Assembly (NCBI RefSeq): GCF_012273515.2 | Contig: NZ_CP050975.2 | Span: forward strand, 5,890,001-5,954,000 | Reading direction: 5' to 3' | Length of the DNA stretch: 64,000 bases | DNA from: Streptomyces sp. RPA4-2 | Lineage (GTDB): Bacteria; Actinomycetota; Actinomycetes; Streptomycetales; Streptomycetaceae | In this document: piece by piece, positions 1 to 8,677 of the stretch | Position numbering within the stretch: the stretch's first letter is position 1 | Layout: each line of letters starts with the position of its first letter | Made by a program: the position numbers and the translations under genes | The notes under the pieces: generated by a model | What the model saw: only the letters and a program-made list of their open reading frames with translations | Databases searched by the model: none | Told to the model about the DNA's origin: nothing

Positions 1-622
1 GCACGGCCGCCCATGCCCGGACGTTGTTCAGGACCCGTACGACCACGTCGAGCGGATCGGCGGGACCCAGCATCGACGGCTGCAGGGGCGCACCGGTGGC
101 GCCCTGCACGAGCAGCTCGGCGTCCGGGCCGCTCAGCACCCGGCCGCCGTCGAAGGGATCGGCGAGCACCTGCTCTTCGGGCGGTCCGAAGCCCACCACG
201 AAGTGCCCGGGCAGAGCGACCCCGTACACCGGGGCCCCGGCCCTCCTGGCCACCTCCACCCACACCACGGACAGCAGGATGGGCAGCCCCCGGCGCCGCC
301 GCAGCACCTGGTGCAGCAGTGACGACTCGAGCCGCTGGTAGTCGCCGGGCGCGCCCCGGAACCCGCAGCGCTCGCCGAGCAGTCCGGCCAGCGCCGTGGC
401 CCAGGAGCGTGGTCCGCCGGGCCGGAACGGCAGCTGTCCGGCCAACTCGTCCAGCTCGATCTGCGCCGCGTCGATCCCCGCCTCGTCCAGCTCCCCGTCC
501 GCCGCGGCCCCCACCAGCAGACACAGCAGCGCCAGATCGGGCCGCTCGGACCGCGCCTCCTCGGCGAACAGCCGCCGCACCTCCGCGGCACGCTCCGGCT
601 CCGGCGGACGAGGGGAACCCAT
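1..622 (-). CDS. SirB1/transglutaminase-like family protein, N-terminal part (cut by window start)
   Basis: The gene reads leftwards from an ATG at 622-620 and leaves the window, so about 207 N-terminal residues are visible and the C-terminus is missing. A GAGGAC ribosome-binding site precedes the ATG. The protein begins MGSPRPPEPERAAEV and carries RRRGLPILLSVVWVEVARR followed by GVALPGHFVVGFG, segments typical of the SirB1 / transglutaminase-like family. The last visible part (DPLDVVVRVLNNVRAW) matches the LNNLR-type region that follows in this family. Members are cytosolic and their reaction is unproven. Only 17 bases separate it from the stop of the acetyltransferase gene upstream, so the two are probably co-transcribed. 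The family is fairly sure, the function is not. Confidence 0.85.
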   Translation of the reverse strand, partial: MGSPRPPEPERAAEVRRLFAEEARSERPDLALLCLLVGAAADGELDEAGIDAAQIELDELAGQLPFRPGGPRSWATALAGLLGERCGFRGAPGDYQRLESSLLHQVLRRRRGLPILLSVVWVEVARRAGAPVYGVALPGHFVVGFGPPEEQVLADPFDGGRVLSGPDAELLVQGATGAPLQPSMLGPADPLDVVVRVLNNVRAWAAV

Positions 623-639
623 GGCGTCCTCGCCCCCCG

Positions 640-1833
640 TCACGCCGACGCGGAGCGGTCGCCGCCGTCCACGGGGAGTGCGCTGTGCGAGCGGTCGGTT
701 CCGGGATCGCCCGGGGCGTCGTGCGTGCCGCCGGGTCCGGAGCCCCGTGCGGTGGCGCGCGTGTCGTCGGCTCCGGTCCTGGTGGGGCGGCCGGGCGTGT
801 CGTCGGCTCCGGTCCCGGTGGGTCCGCCGGGCTCGTCCGGTGTCCGTGGTGCGCGGTAGTGGTGGTACGCGTGATGCGGGGCGAAGCCCAGGCCGGTGTA
901 CAGCGCCCGCGCTCCCGTGTTGTCCGACTCCACCTGGAGCCAGGCCGCCGAGGCGCCCTCCTCCAGGGCCCGGCCGGCCAGCGCGGCCATGACGGTGGTG
1001 GCAAGGCCCCGTCGGCGGTGCGCCGGATCGACCTCGACGGCCGCGAAGCCGGCCCACCGCCCGTCCACGACACACCGTCCGATCGCGGCCGGCGCCTCAC
1101 CGGCCGTGCCCGGAACCGTCGCGAACCACACCGAGGGCCCGCCGCCCAGCACCTTCAGGGCGACGTCGCTGAGCCCCTTGCGCTGATAGCTGCCCAGCCA
1201 CGCGGCGTCCGCGGTGCGGGACAGGACGACGTCGGGTGCCGCACGGTCGGCGAGGGGGGCCAGCGGGCCGACCCACAGCCCGGCCGTCACCTCACGCGTC
1301 CAGCCGCGCGCCTCCAGCTCCGCGCACAGCGCCTCCTGCGTGCCCTCGGCGCCGGTGGCGGTCTGCACGCGCGCGGGCAGCCCACGGGCCGCGTACCAGT
1401 CCCGTACCCGGGTCAGCGCCTCGTCCAGCGGTACGCCGGGCTCGCCGAGCGGCAGCACGGAGTTCGCACGCCGGGTGAAACCGGAGGCCGCCCGCAGCTC
1501 CCAGTCCCCGAGCCGTTCGCTCTCCACCGGCCGCCAGGCACGCGCGGCGGCCCGCGCCAGCTCCTCGTACGTCGCCGCGGGCCCGCGGCGACGCGCCGGG
1601 GCGGCCGGGACGACCTTGCCCGCCACCAGCGCGGACTCCGGAATCCGGACACTCTCCCCGCCGCGTCGTGTGATCAGCAGCACGCCGTCGTCCCATGATG
1701 TGAGAACGCCTACCGTGTCGGTGAACTTCTCACCCGCGCCACCATCTTCGATCATCTGCCGAACAGAGACGCGTTTGCCCACGTCAGCAGTGGTGATATG
1801 GACCTTGAGCCGTCCGGCCGCAGAGATTTCCAC
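640..1833 (-). CDS. GNAT family N-acetyltransferase (Rv0428c-like)
   Basis: A 397-residue protein. Residues about 10-75 (ADVGKRVSVRQMI... to ESALVAGKVV) look like the small SH3-like N-terminal domain of the Rv0428c acetyltransferase family. The C-terminal half is a GNAT domain, with acetyl-CoA motif A visible as VDPAHRRRGLATTV followed by ALEEGASAAWLQVESDN and ARALYTGLGF. The substrate is unknown. The last about 70 residues are a low-complexity tail containing two copies of GADDTPGRPT-like sequence encoded by a 36-base tandem repeat, and are unlikely to be part of the enzyme fold. It diverges from the ferredoxin gene and lies directly upstream of the SirB1-like gene. The family call is good. 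The true C-terminus is uncertain because the tail looks non-conserved. Confidence 0.85.
   Translation of the reverse strand: MEISAAGRLKVHITTADVGKRVSVRQMIEDGGAGEKFTDTVGVLTSWDDGVLLITRRGGESVRIPESALVAGKVVPAAPARRRGPAATYEELARAAARAWRPVESERLGDWELRAASGFTRRANSVLPLGEPGVPLDEALTRVRDWYAARGLPARVQTATGAEGTQEALCAELEARGWTREVTAGLWVGPLAPLADRAAPDVVLSRTADAAWLGSYQRKGLSDVALKVLGGGPSVWFATVPGTAGEAPAAIGRCVVDGRWAGFAAVEVDPAHRRRGLATTVMAALAGRALEEGASAAWLQVESDNTGARALYTGLGFAPHHAYHHYRAPRTPDEPGGPTGTGADDTPGRPTRTGADDTRATARGSGPGGTHDAPGDPGTDRSHSALPVDGGDRSASA
761..832. repeat. Two-copy 36-bp tandem repeat inside the GNAT gene
   Basis: The unit begins GTGTCGTCGGCTCCGGTCC at 761 and again at 797, with near-identical sequence between. 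It encodes the duplicated threonine/glycine/aspartate-rich tail of the acetyltransferase on the minus strand. It stays in frame, so it only lengthens the tail. Confidence 0.7.
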
Positions 1834-1973
1834 AGGTCAGTTCACCCCTCCTGTTCGGATCATGCCCCGGAACGGAGATACTAGGTGCGGGCATCGACGA
1901 CGCCGCGCTCCCGCGCGCCAGGCGGCGGAGCCTACGGAGGCCCGCCAGCGCCCTATCGAGGAGGAACGACAGC

Positions 1974-2294
1974 GTGACCTACGTCATCGCGCAGCCTTGT
2001 GTCGACGTCAAGGACAAGGCGTGCATCGAGGAGTGCCCGGTCGACTGCATCTACGAGGGCTCCCGGTCCTTGTACATCCACCCGGACGAATGCGTCGACT
2101 GCGGAGCCTGTGAGCCGGTGTGCCCGGTCGAGGCGATCTTCTACGAAGACGACACTCCGGAAGAGTGGAAGGACTACTACAAGGCGAACGTCGAGTTCTT
2201 CGACGAACTCGGCTCGCCCGGCGGCGCCAGCAAGCTCGGTCTGATCGAGCGCGACCACCCCTTCATCGCAGCGCTGCCGCCGCAGAACCAGTAA
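1974..2294 (+). CDS. fdxA: Ferredoxin, 7Fe-8S type
   Basis: A 106-residue soluble electron carrier starting at GTG 1974 behind a strong GAGGAGGAAC ribosome-binding site. The first cluster ligands are C9-x7-C17-x3-C21-P, the 3Fe-4S arrangement; the second is CVDCGACEPVCP, a standard 4Fe-4S set. The C-terminal extension (EEWKDYYKANVEFFDEL...) is typical of actinobacterial FdxA/FdxC. It donates electrons to redox enzymes; the partner cannot be read from the sequence. It is followed by a perfect hairpin terminator and then dapC. The fdx-dapC neighbourhood is conserved in mycobacteria. Confidence 0.96.
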   Translation: MTYVIAQPCVDVKDKACIEECPVDCIYEGSRSLYIHPDECVDCGACEPVCPVEAIFYEDDTPEEWKDYYKANVEFFDELGSPGGASKLGLIERDHPFIAALPPQNQ

Positions 2295-2311
2295 GCGGCC
2301 CGCACACGCGC

Positions 2312-2355
2312 CGCCTCGGTCCCGTACGGCCTCATCGCCGTACGGGACCGAGGCG
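2312..2355 (+). terminator. Perfect 18-bp hairpin terminator after fdxA
   Basis: The arms 2312-2329 and 2338-2355 are exact reverse complements around an 8-base loop and are followed by TTT. It lies 17 bases past the ferredoxin stop and isolates fdxA from dapC. Confidence 0.88.
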
Positions 2356-2424
2356 TTTGCCGTGGCAGTCCGTGACCGTCACACGTACGGGTGGTCGTCC
2401 GTACGAGAAAGTGAGCCCGATCCC

Positions 2425-3516
2425 GTGTCCGCAGTCTCCGACCGGCTTCCCGCGTTTCCCTGGGACAAGCTGGAGCCCTACAAGGCGACCGCCGCCGCTC
2501 ACCCGGGCGGCATCGTCGACCTCTCCGTCGGCACCCCGGTCGACCCCGTGCCCGAGCTGATCCAGAAAGCTCTCATCGCGGCCGCGGACTCGCCGGGCTA
2601 TCCCACGGTGTGGGGCACCCCCGAGCTGCGGGACGCGCTCACGGGCTGGGTGGAGCGACGGCTCGGGGCCCGCGGGGTCACCCACCACCACGTGCTGCCG
2701 ATCGTCGGTTCCAAGGAACTGGTCGCCTGGCTCCCGACCCAGCTGGGCCTCGGCCCCGGCGACAAGGTCGCCTACCCGCGCCTGGCGTACCCGACGTACG
2801 AGGTCGGCGCGCGGCTGGCCCGCGCGGACCACGTCGGCTACGAGGACCCCACCGAGCTGGACCCCACGGACCTCAAGCTCCTGTGGCTGAACTCCCCGTC
2901 GAACCCGACCGGCAGGGTGCTCTCCGCATCCGAACTCACCCGGATCGTCGCCTGGGCCCGTGAGCACGGCGTCCTCGTCTTCTCCGACGAGTGCTACCTC
3001 GAACTGGGCTGGGAGGCCGACCCGGTCTCGGTCCTGCACCCGGACGTGTGCGGCGGCTCGTACGAGGGGATCGTCGCGGTCCACTCGCTCTCGAAGCGCT
3101 CGAACCTGGCCGGCTACCGCGCCGCGTTCCTCGCCGGTGACCCCGCCGTCCTCGGTGAGCTCCTCGAGATCCGCAAGCACGGCGGCATGATGACGTCCGC
3201 GCCGACCCAGGCCGCCGTGGTCGCCGCCCTGTCGGACGACACCCATGTGCGCGAACAGCGTGAGCGCTACGCCGCGCGCCGTGTCGCCCTGCGCGAGGCC
3301 CTGCTGCGCCACGGCTTCCGCATCGAGCACAGCGAGGCGAGCCTGTACCTGTGGGCCACCCGTGACGAGTCCTGCTGGGACACCGTGGCCCATCTGGCGC
3401 GGCTCGGCATCCTCGTCGCCCCGGGCGACTTCTACGGCCCGGCGGGCGACAGGTTCGTCCGCGTGGCACTGACGGCGACGGACGAGCGGGTCGCCGCGGC
3501 GGTGGAACGCCTCTAG
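2425..3516 (+). CDS. dapC: Succinyldiaminopimelate transaminase
   Basis: A 363-residue class I/II PLP aminotransferase that makes N-succinyl-LL-2,6-diaminopimelate in the succinylase route to meso/LL-DAP and lysine. SNPTG (cofactor binding) and SLSKRSNLAGYR (the lysine that forms the Schiff base) are both present. The GTG at 2425 is chosen because conserved sequence starts at SAVSDRLPAFPWDKL. An in-frame ATG at 2362 lies partly inside the tail of the fdxA terminator region and gives a non-conserved extension. dapE, the next step of the pathway, lies 2 kb downstream. A perfect hairpin follows the stop. Confidence 0.93.
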   Translation: MSAVSDRLPAFPWDKLEPYKATAAAHPGGIVDLSVGTPVDPVPELIQKALIAAADSPGYPTVWGTPELRDALTGWVERRLGARGVTHHHVLPIVGSKELVAWLPTQLGLGPGDKVAYPRLAYPTYEVGARLARADHVGYEDPTELDPTDLKLLWLNSPSNPTGRVLSASELTRIVAWAREHGVLVFSDECYLELGWEADPVSVLHPDVCGGSYEGIVAVHSLSKRSNLAGYRAAFLAGDPAVLGELLEIRKHGGMMTSAPTQAAVVAALSDDTHVREQRERYAARRVALREALLRHGFRIEHSEASLYLWATRDESCWDTVAHLARLGILVAPGDFYGPAGDRFVRVALTATDERVAAAVERL

Positions 3517-3532
3517 GGCGTGTCACGGAAAC

Positions 3533-3570
3533 GGCGGAGGGACCCGGGAAACCTCCCGGGTCCCTCCGCC
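3533..3570 (+). terminator. Perfect 17-bp hairpin terminator between dapC and the facing secreted-protein gene
   Basis: The arms 3533-3549 and 3554-3570 are exact complements with loop AACC. It lies between convergent genes and can serve both directions. Confidence 0.88.
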
Positions 3571-3596
3571 GTATCGCGGTCCTACGGACCGTGGGG

Positions 3597-4043
3597 TCAG
3601 CCGAGCGGCAGGCCCTTCAGGGGCAGCTGTCCCGTCGGCAGGCCGCCCTTGGTCACGGCGTCGGTCGGCAGGCCGCCGCCCGTCGCCGTCTTGGCGGTGT
3701 CACCGAGCAGGCTCCCGGCCTGCCCCGCCGTGGTCCCGGCCACCTTCTGCGCGGCCGGCGTCGCCGTCTTGGCGACCTTGCCGCCGGTCCTGCCCGCGGC
3801 CGGCACCGCCTTCTTGACCGTGTTGCCACCGGTCGTGCCCGCCAGCCCGGTGACGTTCTGCGTCGCACCGTCGACCGTGTTGCCGACGTGCGCTCCGTCC
3901 AGGGCGGTGAGCCCGCCGAGGTCGGGAGTGGCCGGCAGTGCGGTCGCCGCGCCGGCGGAGCCGGCCGCACCGACCACGGGCGCCGCTCCCGCCGCGATGA
4001 GCAGCGCGGCACGGGCGATCCGGCGGGTCAGGGGGAGGGACAT
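3597..4043 (-). CDS. Small secreted alanine/glycine/threonine-rich protein
   Basis: A 148-residue protein starting at ATG 4043 behind AAGGAGCATC. A signal peptide is clear: LTRRIARAALLIAAG, then a small-residue region ending GSAGAAT. The mature part is low in complexity, with repeated GG(N/K)TVKKAV, AGRTGGKVAK and GGLPT-type segments and no cysteine. Relatives in streptomycetes often carry a misleading ATP-binding label; no nucleotide-binding motif is visible here. The role is unknown, but the composition suggests a cell-surface protein. A long AT-rich upstream region with a palindrome suggests regulated expression. A longer in-frame reading upstream of 4043 lacks coding character and was not used. 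Confidence 0.75.
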   Translation of the reverse strand: MSLPLTRRIARAALLIAAGAAPVVGAAGSAGAATALPATPDLGGLTALDGAHVGNTVDGATQNVTGLAGTTGGNTVKKAVPAAGRTGGKVAKTATPAAQKVAGTTAGQAGSLLGDTAKTATGGGLPTDAVTKGGLPTGQLPLKGLPLG

Positions 4044-4395
4044 GATGCTCCTTAGACGGGAGAGAACGGTGAAGTGTCCGATCGCGCCCGGGAGTTGACG
4101 GCCGGCCTCCGACCGGCCGGCTGCCGGTCGAGCCGTGATCGTTCCGGGCTCGGACGCAGTGACTACCGCTCGAAACCCGCGAAGGTTGCGGTGACTCGAC
4201 GCAAAGAATTGGTAATGCGTCGCATTATCATCTGTGGATAAAAACGGGCAAAGAACACCCGACCGGATAGTCTGCTGAATCCTTACGGCCCTTTGTCCGC
4301 AAGGGATCCGACGGATTCGGGCATGCCCGCGCGAAAACCCGCTCATCCCGGTGCCTGGCGCTGCCGCGCGTCCCTCTGAAGGGTGACGCTCCGTA
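4044..4395. promoter_or_regulatory. 352-bp non-coding region with a 15-bp palindrome
   Basis: No gene is seen here. The middle part (about 4195-4280) is markedly more AT-rich than the surroundings. It holds the perfect palindrome TAATGCG-T-CGCATTA at 4213-4227, a plausible operator for the minus-strand secreted-protein gene that starts at 4043. No regulator is encoded next to it. Confidence 0.5.
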
Positions 4396-5418
4396 CTACT
4401 GCGCGGTGACGATACGGACCTCGGTGGCGGCTTCCTTCGCCGCCGGGGCGCCCTGGGTGCCGGACCTGAGCCACTCGCCCTCTCTGCGCCCGGCCGTCCA
4501 CTCCCGCCCCGCGTAGGACACCCGCTCGATGTGCAGCGCCGAGGAGTTGGCCACGGCCCAGTGCGCCAGCTCCCAGCCGCGCACACCGGTCCCGGTGGAG
4601 GCGTCCTCGCGCACGGGCACGGTGACGGTCCGCGCGGACACGGTCGAAGAAGGGGAACCCGATGCCGGTGCCGACGCCGGTCCGGACGCCGCCGAGGGCG
4701 ATGACGACGTGCCGTCCGGCGCGGAGGAGTCGTCCTGGGCGGAGATGTCGGCACCCGCCTCCTGGAGCACCTCGTGCCCGAAGTCGCGCACGAGAGCGGC
4801 ACGCACCGAGTCAGGGCCGCCGACCGGCGTCGCCCCGGGACGCCCCTCGCAGGTCAGGGTGGCCGCCGCGCGACCGGTGAGGGCCGCGGCCAGCATCGTG
4901 GCGTCCGGCTCGTGCTTCGCGTACGCCTGCGGATAGCCGCTGCGCTGCACACGCTGCGCGGCGACGGTGAGCGGCAGCCGTGTGTAGCCCGGCACCTTGG
5001 TCAGATGCTCGTAGAACACACCGGCCGCGTACGTCGGGTCCATGATCTCTTTCGTCGTGCCCCAGCCCTGCGAGGGCCGCTGCTGGAACAGGCCGAGCGA
5101 GTCCCGGTCGCCGTGCTTGATGTTGCGCAGATTCGATTCCTGGAGCGCGGTCGCCAGGGCGATGGCCACCGCGCGCTCGGGCAGGCGGCGGGAGGTGCCG
5201 ACCGCCGAGATGGTCGCCGCGTTCACCGCCTGATCGGGTGTGAACTCGTACGACGCGTCGTCGCCCTTGCCGGAGACGACCCGGCAGCGCGGCTCACCGG
5301 CTCCCCCCGTGAGGTACTGCACGGCGAGATAGCCCGCGAGCGCGAACAGGACCGCGACGGCCGCTCCGAAACGAAGGAGGCGACCGCGCCGGGCGGGGGT
5401 GGGGGACGGCTCTGGCAC
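4396..5418 (-). CDS. Membrane-anchored lysozyme-fold (lytic transglycosylase-like) protein
   Basis: About 340 residues from a GTG at 5418. A short basic N-terminus and one membrane helix (LLRFGAAVAVLFALAGYLAV) are followed by an extracytoplasmic domain. ALATALQESNLRN, SLGLFQQRPSQGWG and a later TYAAGVFYEHL resemble the glutamate-centred active-site region of soluble lytic transglycosylase / lysozyme folds. Relatives are often mislabelled heavy metal transporters. A Ser/Ala/Pro-rich linker leads to a C-terminal module ending TEVRIVTAQ. It probably acts on peptidoglycan. The start is uncertain: no good ribosome-binding site is seen, and TTG 5427 is an alternative. Longer readings would overlap dapE, which diverges from it. 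Confidence 0.7.
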   Translation of the reverse strand: MPEPSPTPARRGRLLRFGAAVAVLFALAGYLAVQYLTGGAGEPRCRVVSGKGDDASYEFTPDQAVNAATISAVGTSRRLPERAVAIALATALQESNLRNIKHGDRDSLGLFQQRPSQGWGTTKEIMDPTYAAGVFYEHLTKVPGYTRLPLTVAAQRVQRSGYPQAYAKHEPDATMLAAALTGRAAATLTCEGRPGATPVGGPDSVRAALVRDFGHEVLQEAGADISAQDDSSAPDGTSSSPSAASGPASAPASGSPSSTVSARTVTVPVREDASTGTGVRGWELAHWAVANSSALHIERVSYAGREWTAGRREGEWLRSGTQGAPAAKEAATEVRIVTAQ

Positions 5419-5527
5419 GACGTACAAGGTACTGGAGGACTCTGTTGACGGTGTGTGAGGTTGTGGACAACTGTGATGTGAACCGCGACGCCCGGTGCCC
5501 ACGGGACGGGGCGCTAGGGTCGGGGAC

Positions 5528-6606
5528 ATGGCCGACACCCCACTTGACCTCACGCTCGACGCCGCCGAGCTCACCGCGCGGCTCGTCGACTTCCCCTCCG
5601 AGAGCGGCAGCGAAAAGCCCCTCGCGGACGCCATCGAGGACGCCCTGCGGGCGCTGCCGCACCTCACGGTCGCCCGGTACGGAAACAACGTCGTGGCGCG
5701 GACGAACCTGGGGCGGCCCGAGCGTGTGATCCTCGCCGGTCACATCGACACCGTGCCCATCGCGGGCAACGTGCCCTCCCGGCTCGACGAGGACGGCGTG
5801 CTGTGGGGCTGCGGCACCTGCGACATGAAGTCGGGTGTGGCGGTACAGCTGAGGATCGCGGCCACGGTCCCCGCCCCCAACCGCGACCTCACCTTCGTCT
5901 TCTACGACAACGAAGAGGTCGCCGCCCACCTGAACGGTCTGAAGCATGTGGCGGAGGCCCACCCCGACTGGCTGGAAGGCGACTTCGCGATCCTCCTGGA
6001 GCCGACGGACGGGGAGGTGGAGGGCGGCTGCCAGGGCACCCTCAGGATGTTCCTGAGGACCACGGGGGAGCGGGCGCACTCCGCGCGGGCCTGGATGGGT
6101 TCCAACGCGATCCACGCGGCGGCCCCGATCCTGGCGAAGCTCGCCGCGTACGAGCCGCGCACGCCGGTCGTGGACGGCCTCCGCTTCCACGAGGGCCTCA
6201 ACGCCGTCCGCATCGAGGGCGGCGTGGCCACCAACGTCATCCCCGACGCCTGCACCGTCGTCGTCAACTTCCGCTACGCGCCGGACCGCACCGAGGCGGA
6301 GGCGGAGGCCTTCGTCCGCGACTACTTCGCGGACTGCGGCGTGGACGAGTTCGTCGTCGACGACCACACCGGCGGGGCCCGCCCCGGCCTGACCCACCCG
6401 CCGCCGCGGCCTTCATGGCGGCCGTCGGCGGTGAGGCCCGCCCCAAGTTCGGCTGGACGGACGTCGCCCGCTTCAGCGCGCTCGGGGTGCCCGCGGTGAA
6501 CTACGGACCCGGCGCCCCGCTGCTCGCGCACAAGGAGGACGAGCGGGTACGGGCCTCGGCCGTCCCGGAGGCCGAGGAGCGGCTGCGGGCCTGGCTGGCC
6601 TCCTGA
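5528..6606 (+). pseudogene. dapE: Succinyl-diaminopimelate desuccinylase, frameshifted as read
   Basis: An M20 family zinc hydrolase that releases succinate to give LL-diaminopimelate. [18 protein letters not shown] and FVFYDNEEV are intact metal-binding/catalytic regions. The frame from ATG 5528 reads well to [10 protein letters not shown], then turns into [10 protein letters not shown]. The expected continuation ([19 protein letters not shown] to LAHKEDERV and ERLRAWLAS) is in another frame, ending at 6606. Restoring one base near 6395-6405 (CACCCGCC to CACCCGGCC) gives one 359-residue protein, the usual length. DapE is normally essential for the DAP cell wall, so a sequencing deletion is more likely than a dead gene. 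Confidence 0.9.
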
Positions 6607-6713
6607 CGCGGGGGCGCACCACCACGGTGCGCGGCGGACATGCGCATGTCCCCCCTCCGTAACCCCCTGAGATCTACCCTGGGGCTGAACAATTGCAAGC
6701 GGAGGGAGCGCAC

Positions 6714-7472
6714 ATGGCTACTGGCAACCCCGAGGGCAAGAAGCGGCCACCGGAGGAGCAGCGGCTGGGTCCGGTGCTGCGCAGGCGGGGCCAGGTCCAG
6801 GCGAGTACCACGGACCAGCGGCTGCTGGACGCCGGCGGACCCTCGGACTGGGTGCACACCGACCCCTGGCGGGTCCTGCGCATCCAGTCGGAATTCATCG
6901 AAGGCTTCGGCACGCTCGCCGAACTCCCCGCCGCGATCAGCGTGTTCGGCTCCGCCCGGACGCCGGTGGACTCTCCCGAGTACGAGGCGGGTGTCGCGCT
7001 CGGACGAGGGCTGGTCGAAGCCGGGTTCGCCGTCATCACGGGGGGTGGGCCCGGTGCGATGGAGGCCGCCAACAAGGGCGCGTGCGAGGCCAAGGGCATC
7101 TCCGTCGGCCTCGGCATCGAGCTTCCCTTCGAGCAGGGGCTGAACCAGTACGTCGATATCGGGCTGAACTTCCGATATTTCTTCGTCCGAAAAATGATGT
7201 TTGTTAAATATGCCCAAGGGTTCGTGGTGCTGCCCGGTGGGCTCGGCACCCTCGACGAACTCTTCGAGGCCCTCACCCTCGTCCAGACCCAGAAGGTGAC
7301 CCGCTTCCCGATCGTCCTCTTCGGGACGGAGTACTGGGGCGGGCTCGTCGACTGGCTCAAGAACACCCTCATCGCCCAGGGCAAGGCCTCCGAGAAGGAC
7401 CTCCTCCTGTTCCACCTCACGGACGAGGTGGAGGAGGCGGTGGCCCTGGTGTCGAAGGAGGCGGGCCGCTGA
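6714..7472 (+). CDS. LOG family protein (TIGR00730), nucleoside 5'-monophosphate phosphoribohydrolase
   Basis: A 252-residue cytosolic protein starting at ATG 6714 behind GGAGGGAG. It has the two hallmark motifs of the LOG / lysine-decarboxylase-like fold: GGGPGAMEAANKG and PGGLGTLDELFEAL. These form the active site for cleavage of the N-glycosidic bond of (cytokinin) nucleotides. The about 60-residue N-terminal extension is usual in actinobacteria. The older label lysine decarboxylase is incorrect for this family. It sits between dapE and folP2, the order found in mycobacteria (Rv1202 to Rv1207). Confidence 0.9.
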   Translation: MATGNPEGKKRPPEEQRLGPVLRRRGQVQASTTDQRLLDAGGPSDWVHTDPWRVLRIQSEFIEGFGTLAELPAAISVFGSARTPVDSPEYEAGVALGRGLVEAGFAVITGGGPGAMEAANKGACEAKGISVGLGIELPFEQGLNQYVDIGLNFRYFFVRKMMFVKYAQGFVVLPGGLGTLDELFEALTLVQTQKVTRFPIVLFGTEYWGGLVDWLKNTLIAQGKASEKDLLLFHLTDEVEEAVALVSKEAGR

Positions 7473-7485
7473 CGCGGGTGTCCTG

Positions 7486-7624
7486 GGGGCTGCCGCCCCC
7501 AGACCCCCGCTTCGGCCTGAACGGCCTCGTCCTCAAACGCCGGACGGGCTGACATACCCAGCCCGTCCGGCGTTTGAGGACGAGCCCTTCGGGCGATGCG
7601 GGGGTCCAGGGGGCGCAGCCCCTT
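7486..7624. repeat. Streptomyces dispersed intergenic repeat, two copies head to head
   Basis: A perfect 26-bp inverted repeat (arms 7526-7551 and 7559-7584, core GCCCGTCCGGCGTTTGAGGA) is flanked by further imperfect complementarity, GGGGGC-TGCCGCCCCC on the left and GGGGGCGCAGCCCC on the right. Read on the minus strand, the left half is a close copy of the element at 27008-27074. It lies between convergent genes and can form a strong hairpin, so it may also terminate transcription. Confidence 0.8.
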
Positions 7625-7654
7625 GGCGGGCTCCGCCCCGGAGGCAGGGGGCGG

Positions 7655-8515
7655 CTACGCCAGGCCGCGGCGGGCGACCGCCGGCGGCCGGTGGCCCGCG
7701 ATCGACGCCACCATGTCAAGCACCTGCCGCGTCTCCGCGACCTCGTGGACGCGATACACCTGCGCCCCCAGCCACGCCGAGACCGCGGTCGTCGCCAGCG
7801 TCCCCACCACCCGCTCCTTGACCGGCCTGTCGAGCGTCTCACCGACAAAATCCTTGTTGGAGAGCGAGACGAGCACCGGCCAGCCCGTCCCGACCATCTC
7901 ACCCAGCCTCCGCGTCGCCTCCAGACTGTGCCGCGTGTTCTTTCCGAAGTCGTGCCCGGGATCGATCAGCACGGACTCCCGCGCGACCCCCAGCGACACG
8001 GCCCGCTCGGCCAGCCCGACGGTCACGCCCAGAATGTCGGCCATGACGTCGTCGTACGCGATCCGGTGCGGACGCGTCCGCGGCTCCGCACCTCCGGCAT
8101 GCGTGCACACCAGCCCCACCCCGTACCGCGCCGCGACCTCCGCGAGCCGCGGATCCACCCTGCCCCACGCGTCGTTGAGCAGATCCGCCCCCGCCTCGCA
8201 GACCGCCTCGCCGACCTCGTGCCGCCAGGTGTCGACGCTGATGATCACGTCGGGGAAGCGGCGTCGGACCTCGGCGACGAAGCCGACCGTACGACGGGCC
8301 TCCTCCTCGGCGGTGACCTCCTCGCCGGGACCGGCCTTGACCCCGCCGATGTCGATGATCGCGGCCCCCTCGGCGATCGCCTGTTCCACCCGGGCGAGCG
8401 CCGGCTCGTCGTGGAAGGTGGCTCCCTGATCGTAGAAGGAGTCCGGGGTCCGGTTCACGATGGCCATGATCACCGGCTCGTGCGGGTCGAATTCGTGCTT
8501 CCCCAGCCTGAGCAT
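7655..8515 (-). CDS. folP2: Dihydropteroate synthase-like protein (FolP2 type)
   Basis: A 286-residue TIM-barrel protein with the DHPS outline: MAIVNRTPDSFYDQG, DIGG, ISVDTWR, LLNDAWG, DPGHDFGKNT and YRVHEV. It departs from active enzymes at key places. The STRPG loop after DIGG is VKAGPG, and the SRK motif that binds pterin/pABA is replaced by LSNKDF. These are features of the FolP2 paralogue of actinobacteria, reported to lack normal DHPS activity in mycobacteria. The synteny (LOG - folP2 - DivIVA-like - tag) also matches M. tuberculosis. The real substrate is unknown. It is not expected to be the housekeeping folate gene. Confidence 0.85.
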   Translation of the reverse strand: MLRLGKHEFDPHEPVIMAIVNRTPDSFYDQGATFHDEPALARVEQAIAEGAAIIDIGGVKAGPGEEVTAEEEARRTVGFVAEVRRRFPDVIISVDTWRHEVGEAVCEAGADLLNDAWGRVDPRLAEVAARYGVGLVCTHAGGAEPRTRPHRIAYDDVMADILGVTVGLAERAVSLGVARESVLIDPGHDFGKNTRHSLEATRRLGEMVGTGWPVLVSLSNKDFVGETLDRPVKERVVGTLATTAVSAWLGAQVYRVHEVAETRQVLDMVASIAGHRPPAVARRGLA

Positions 8516-8677
8516 CCCCTGTGACCTCTCCCTGTGAATCCCACTGCTTAGCCGCCTGCGACCCTAGCTGTCAGACTCGCATGGCACGATCGGAGTCCGA
8601 CGGTTCCGCCGTCACCGAGCTTCAGTACTTTCGCGCCGACGCGACCGCGTCGGCACCAGAGCGTGGGGACCTCAGCG

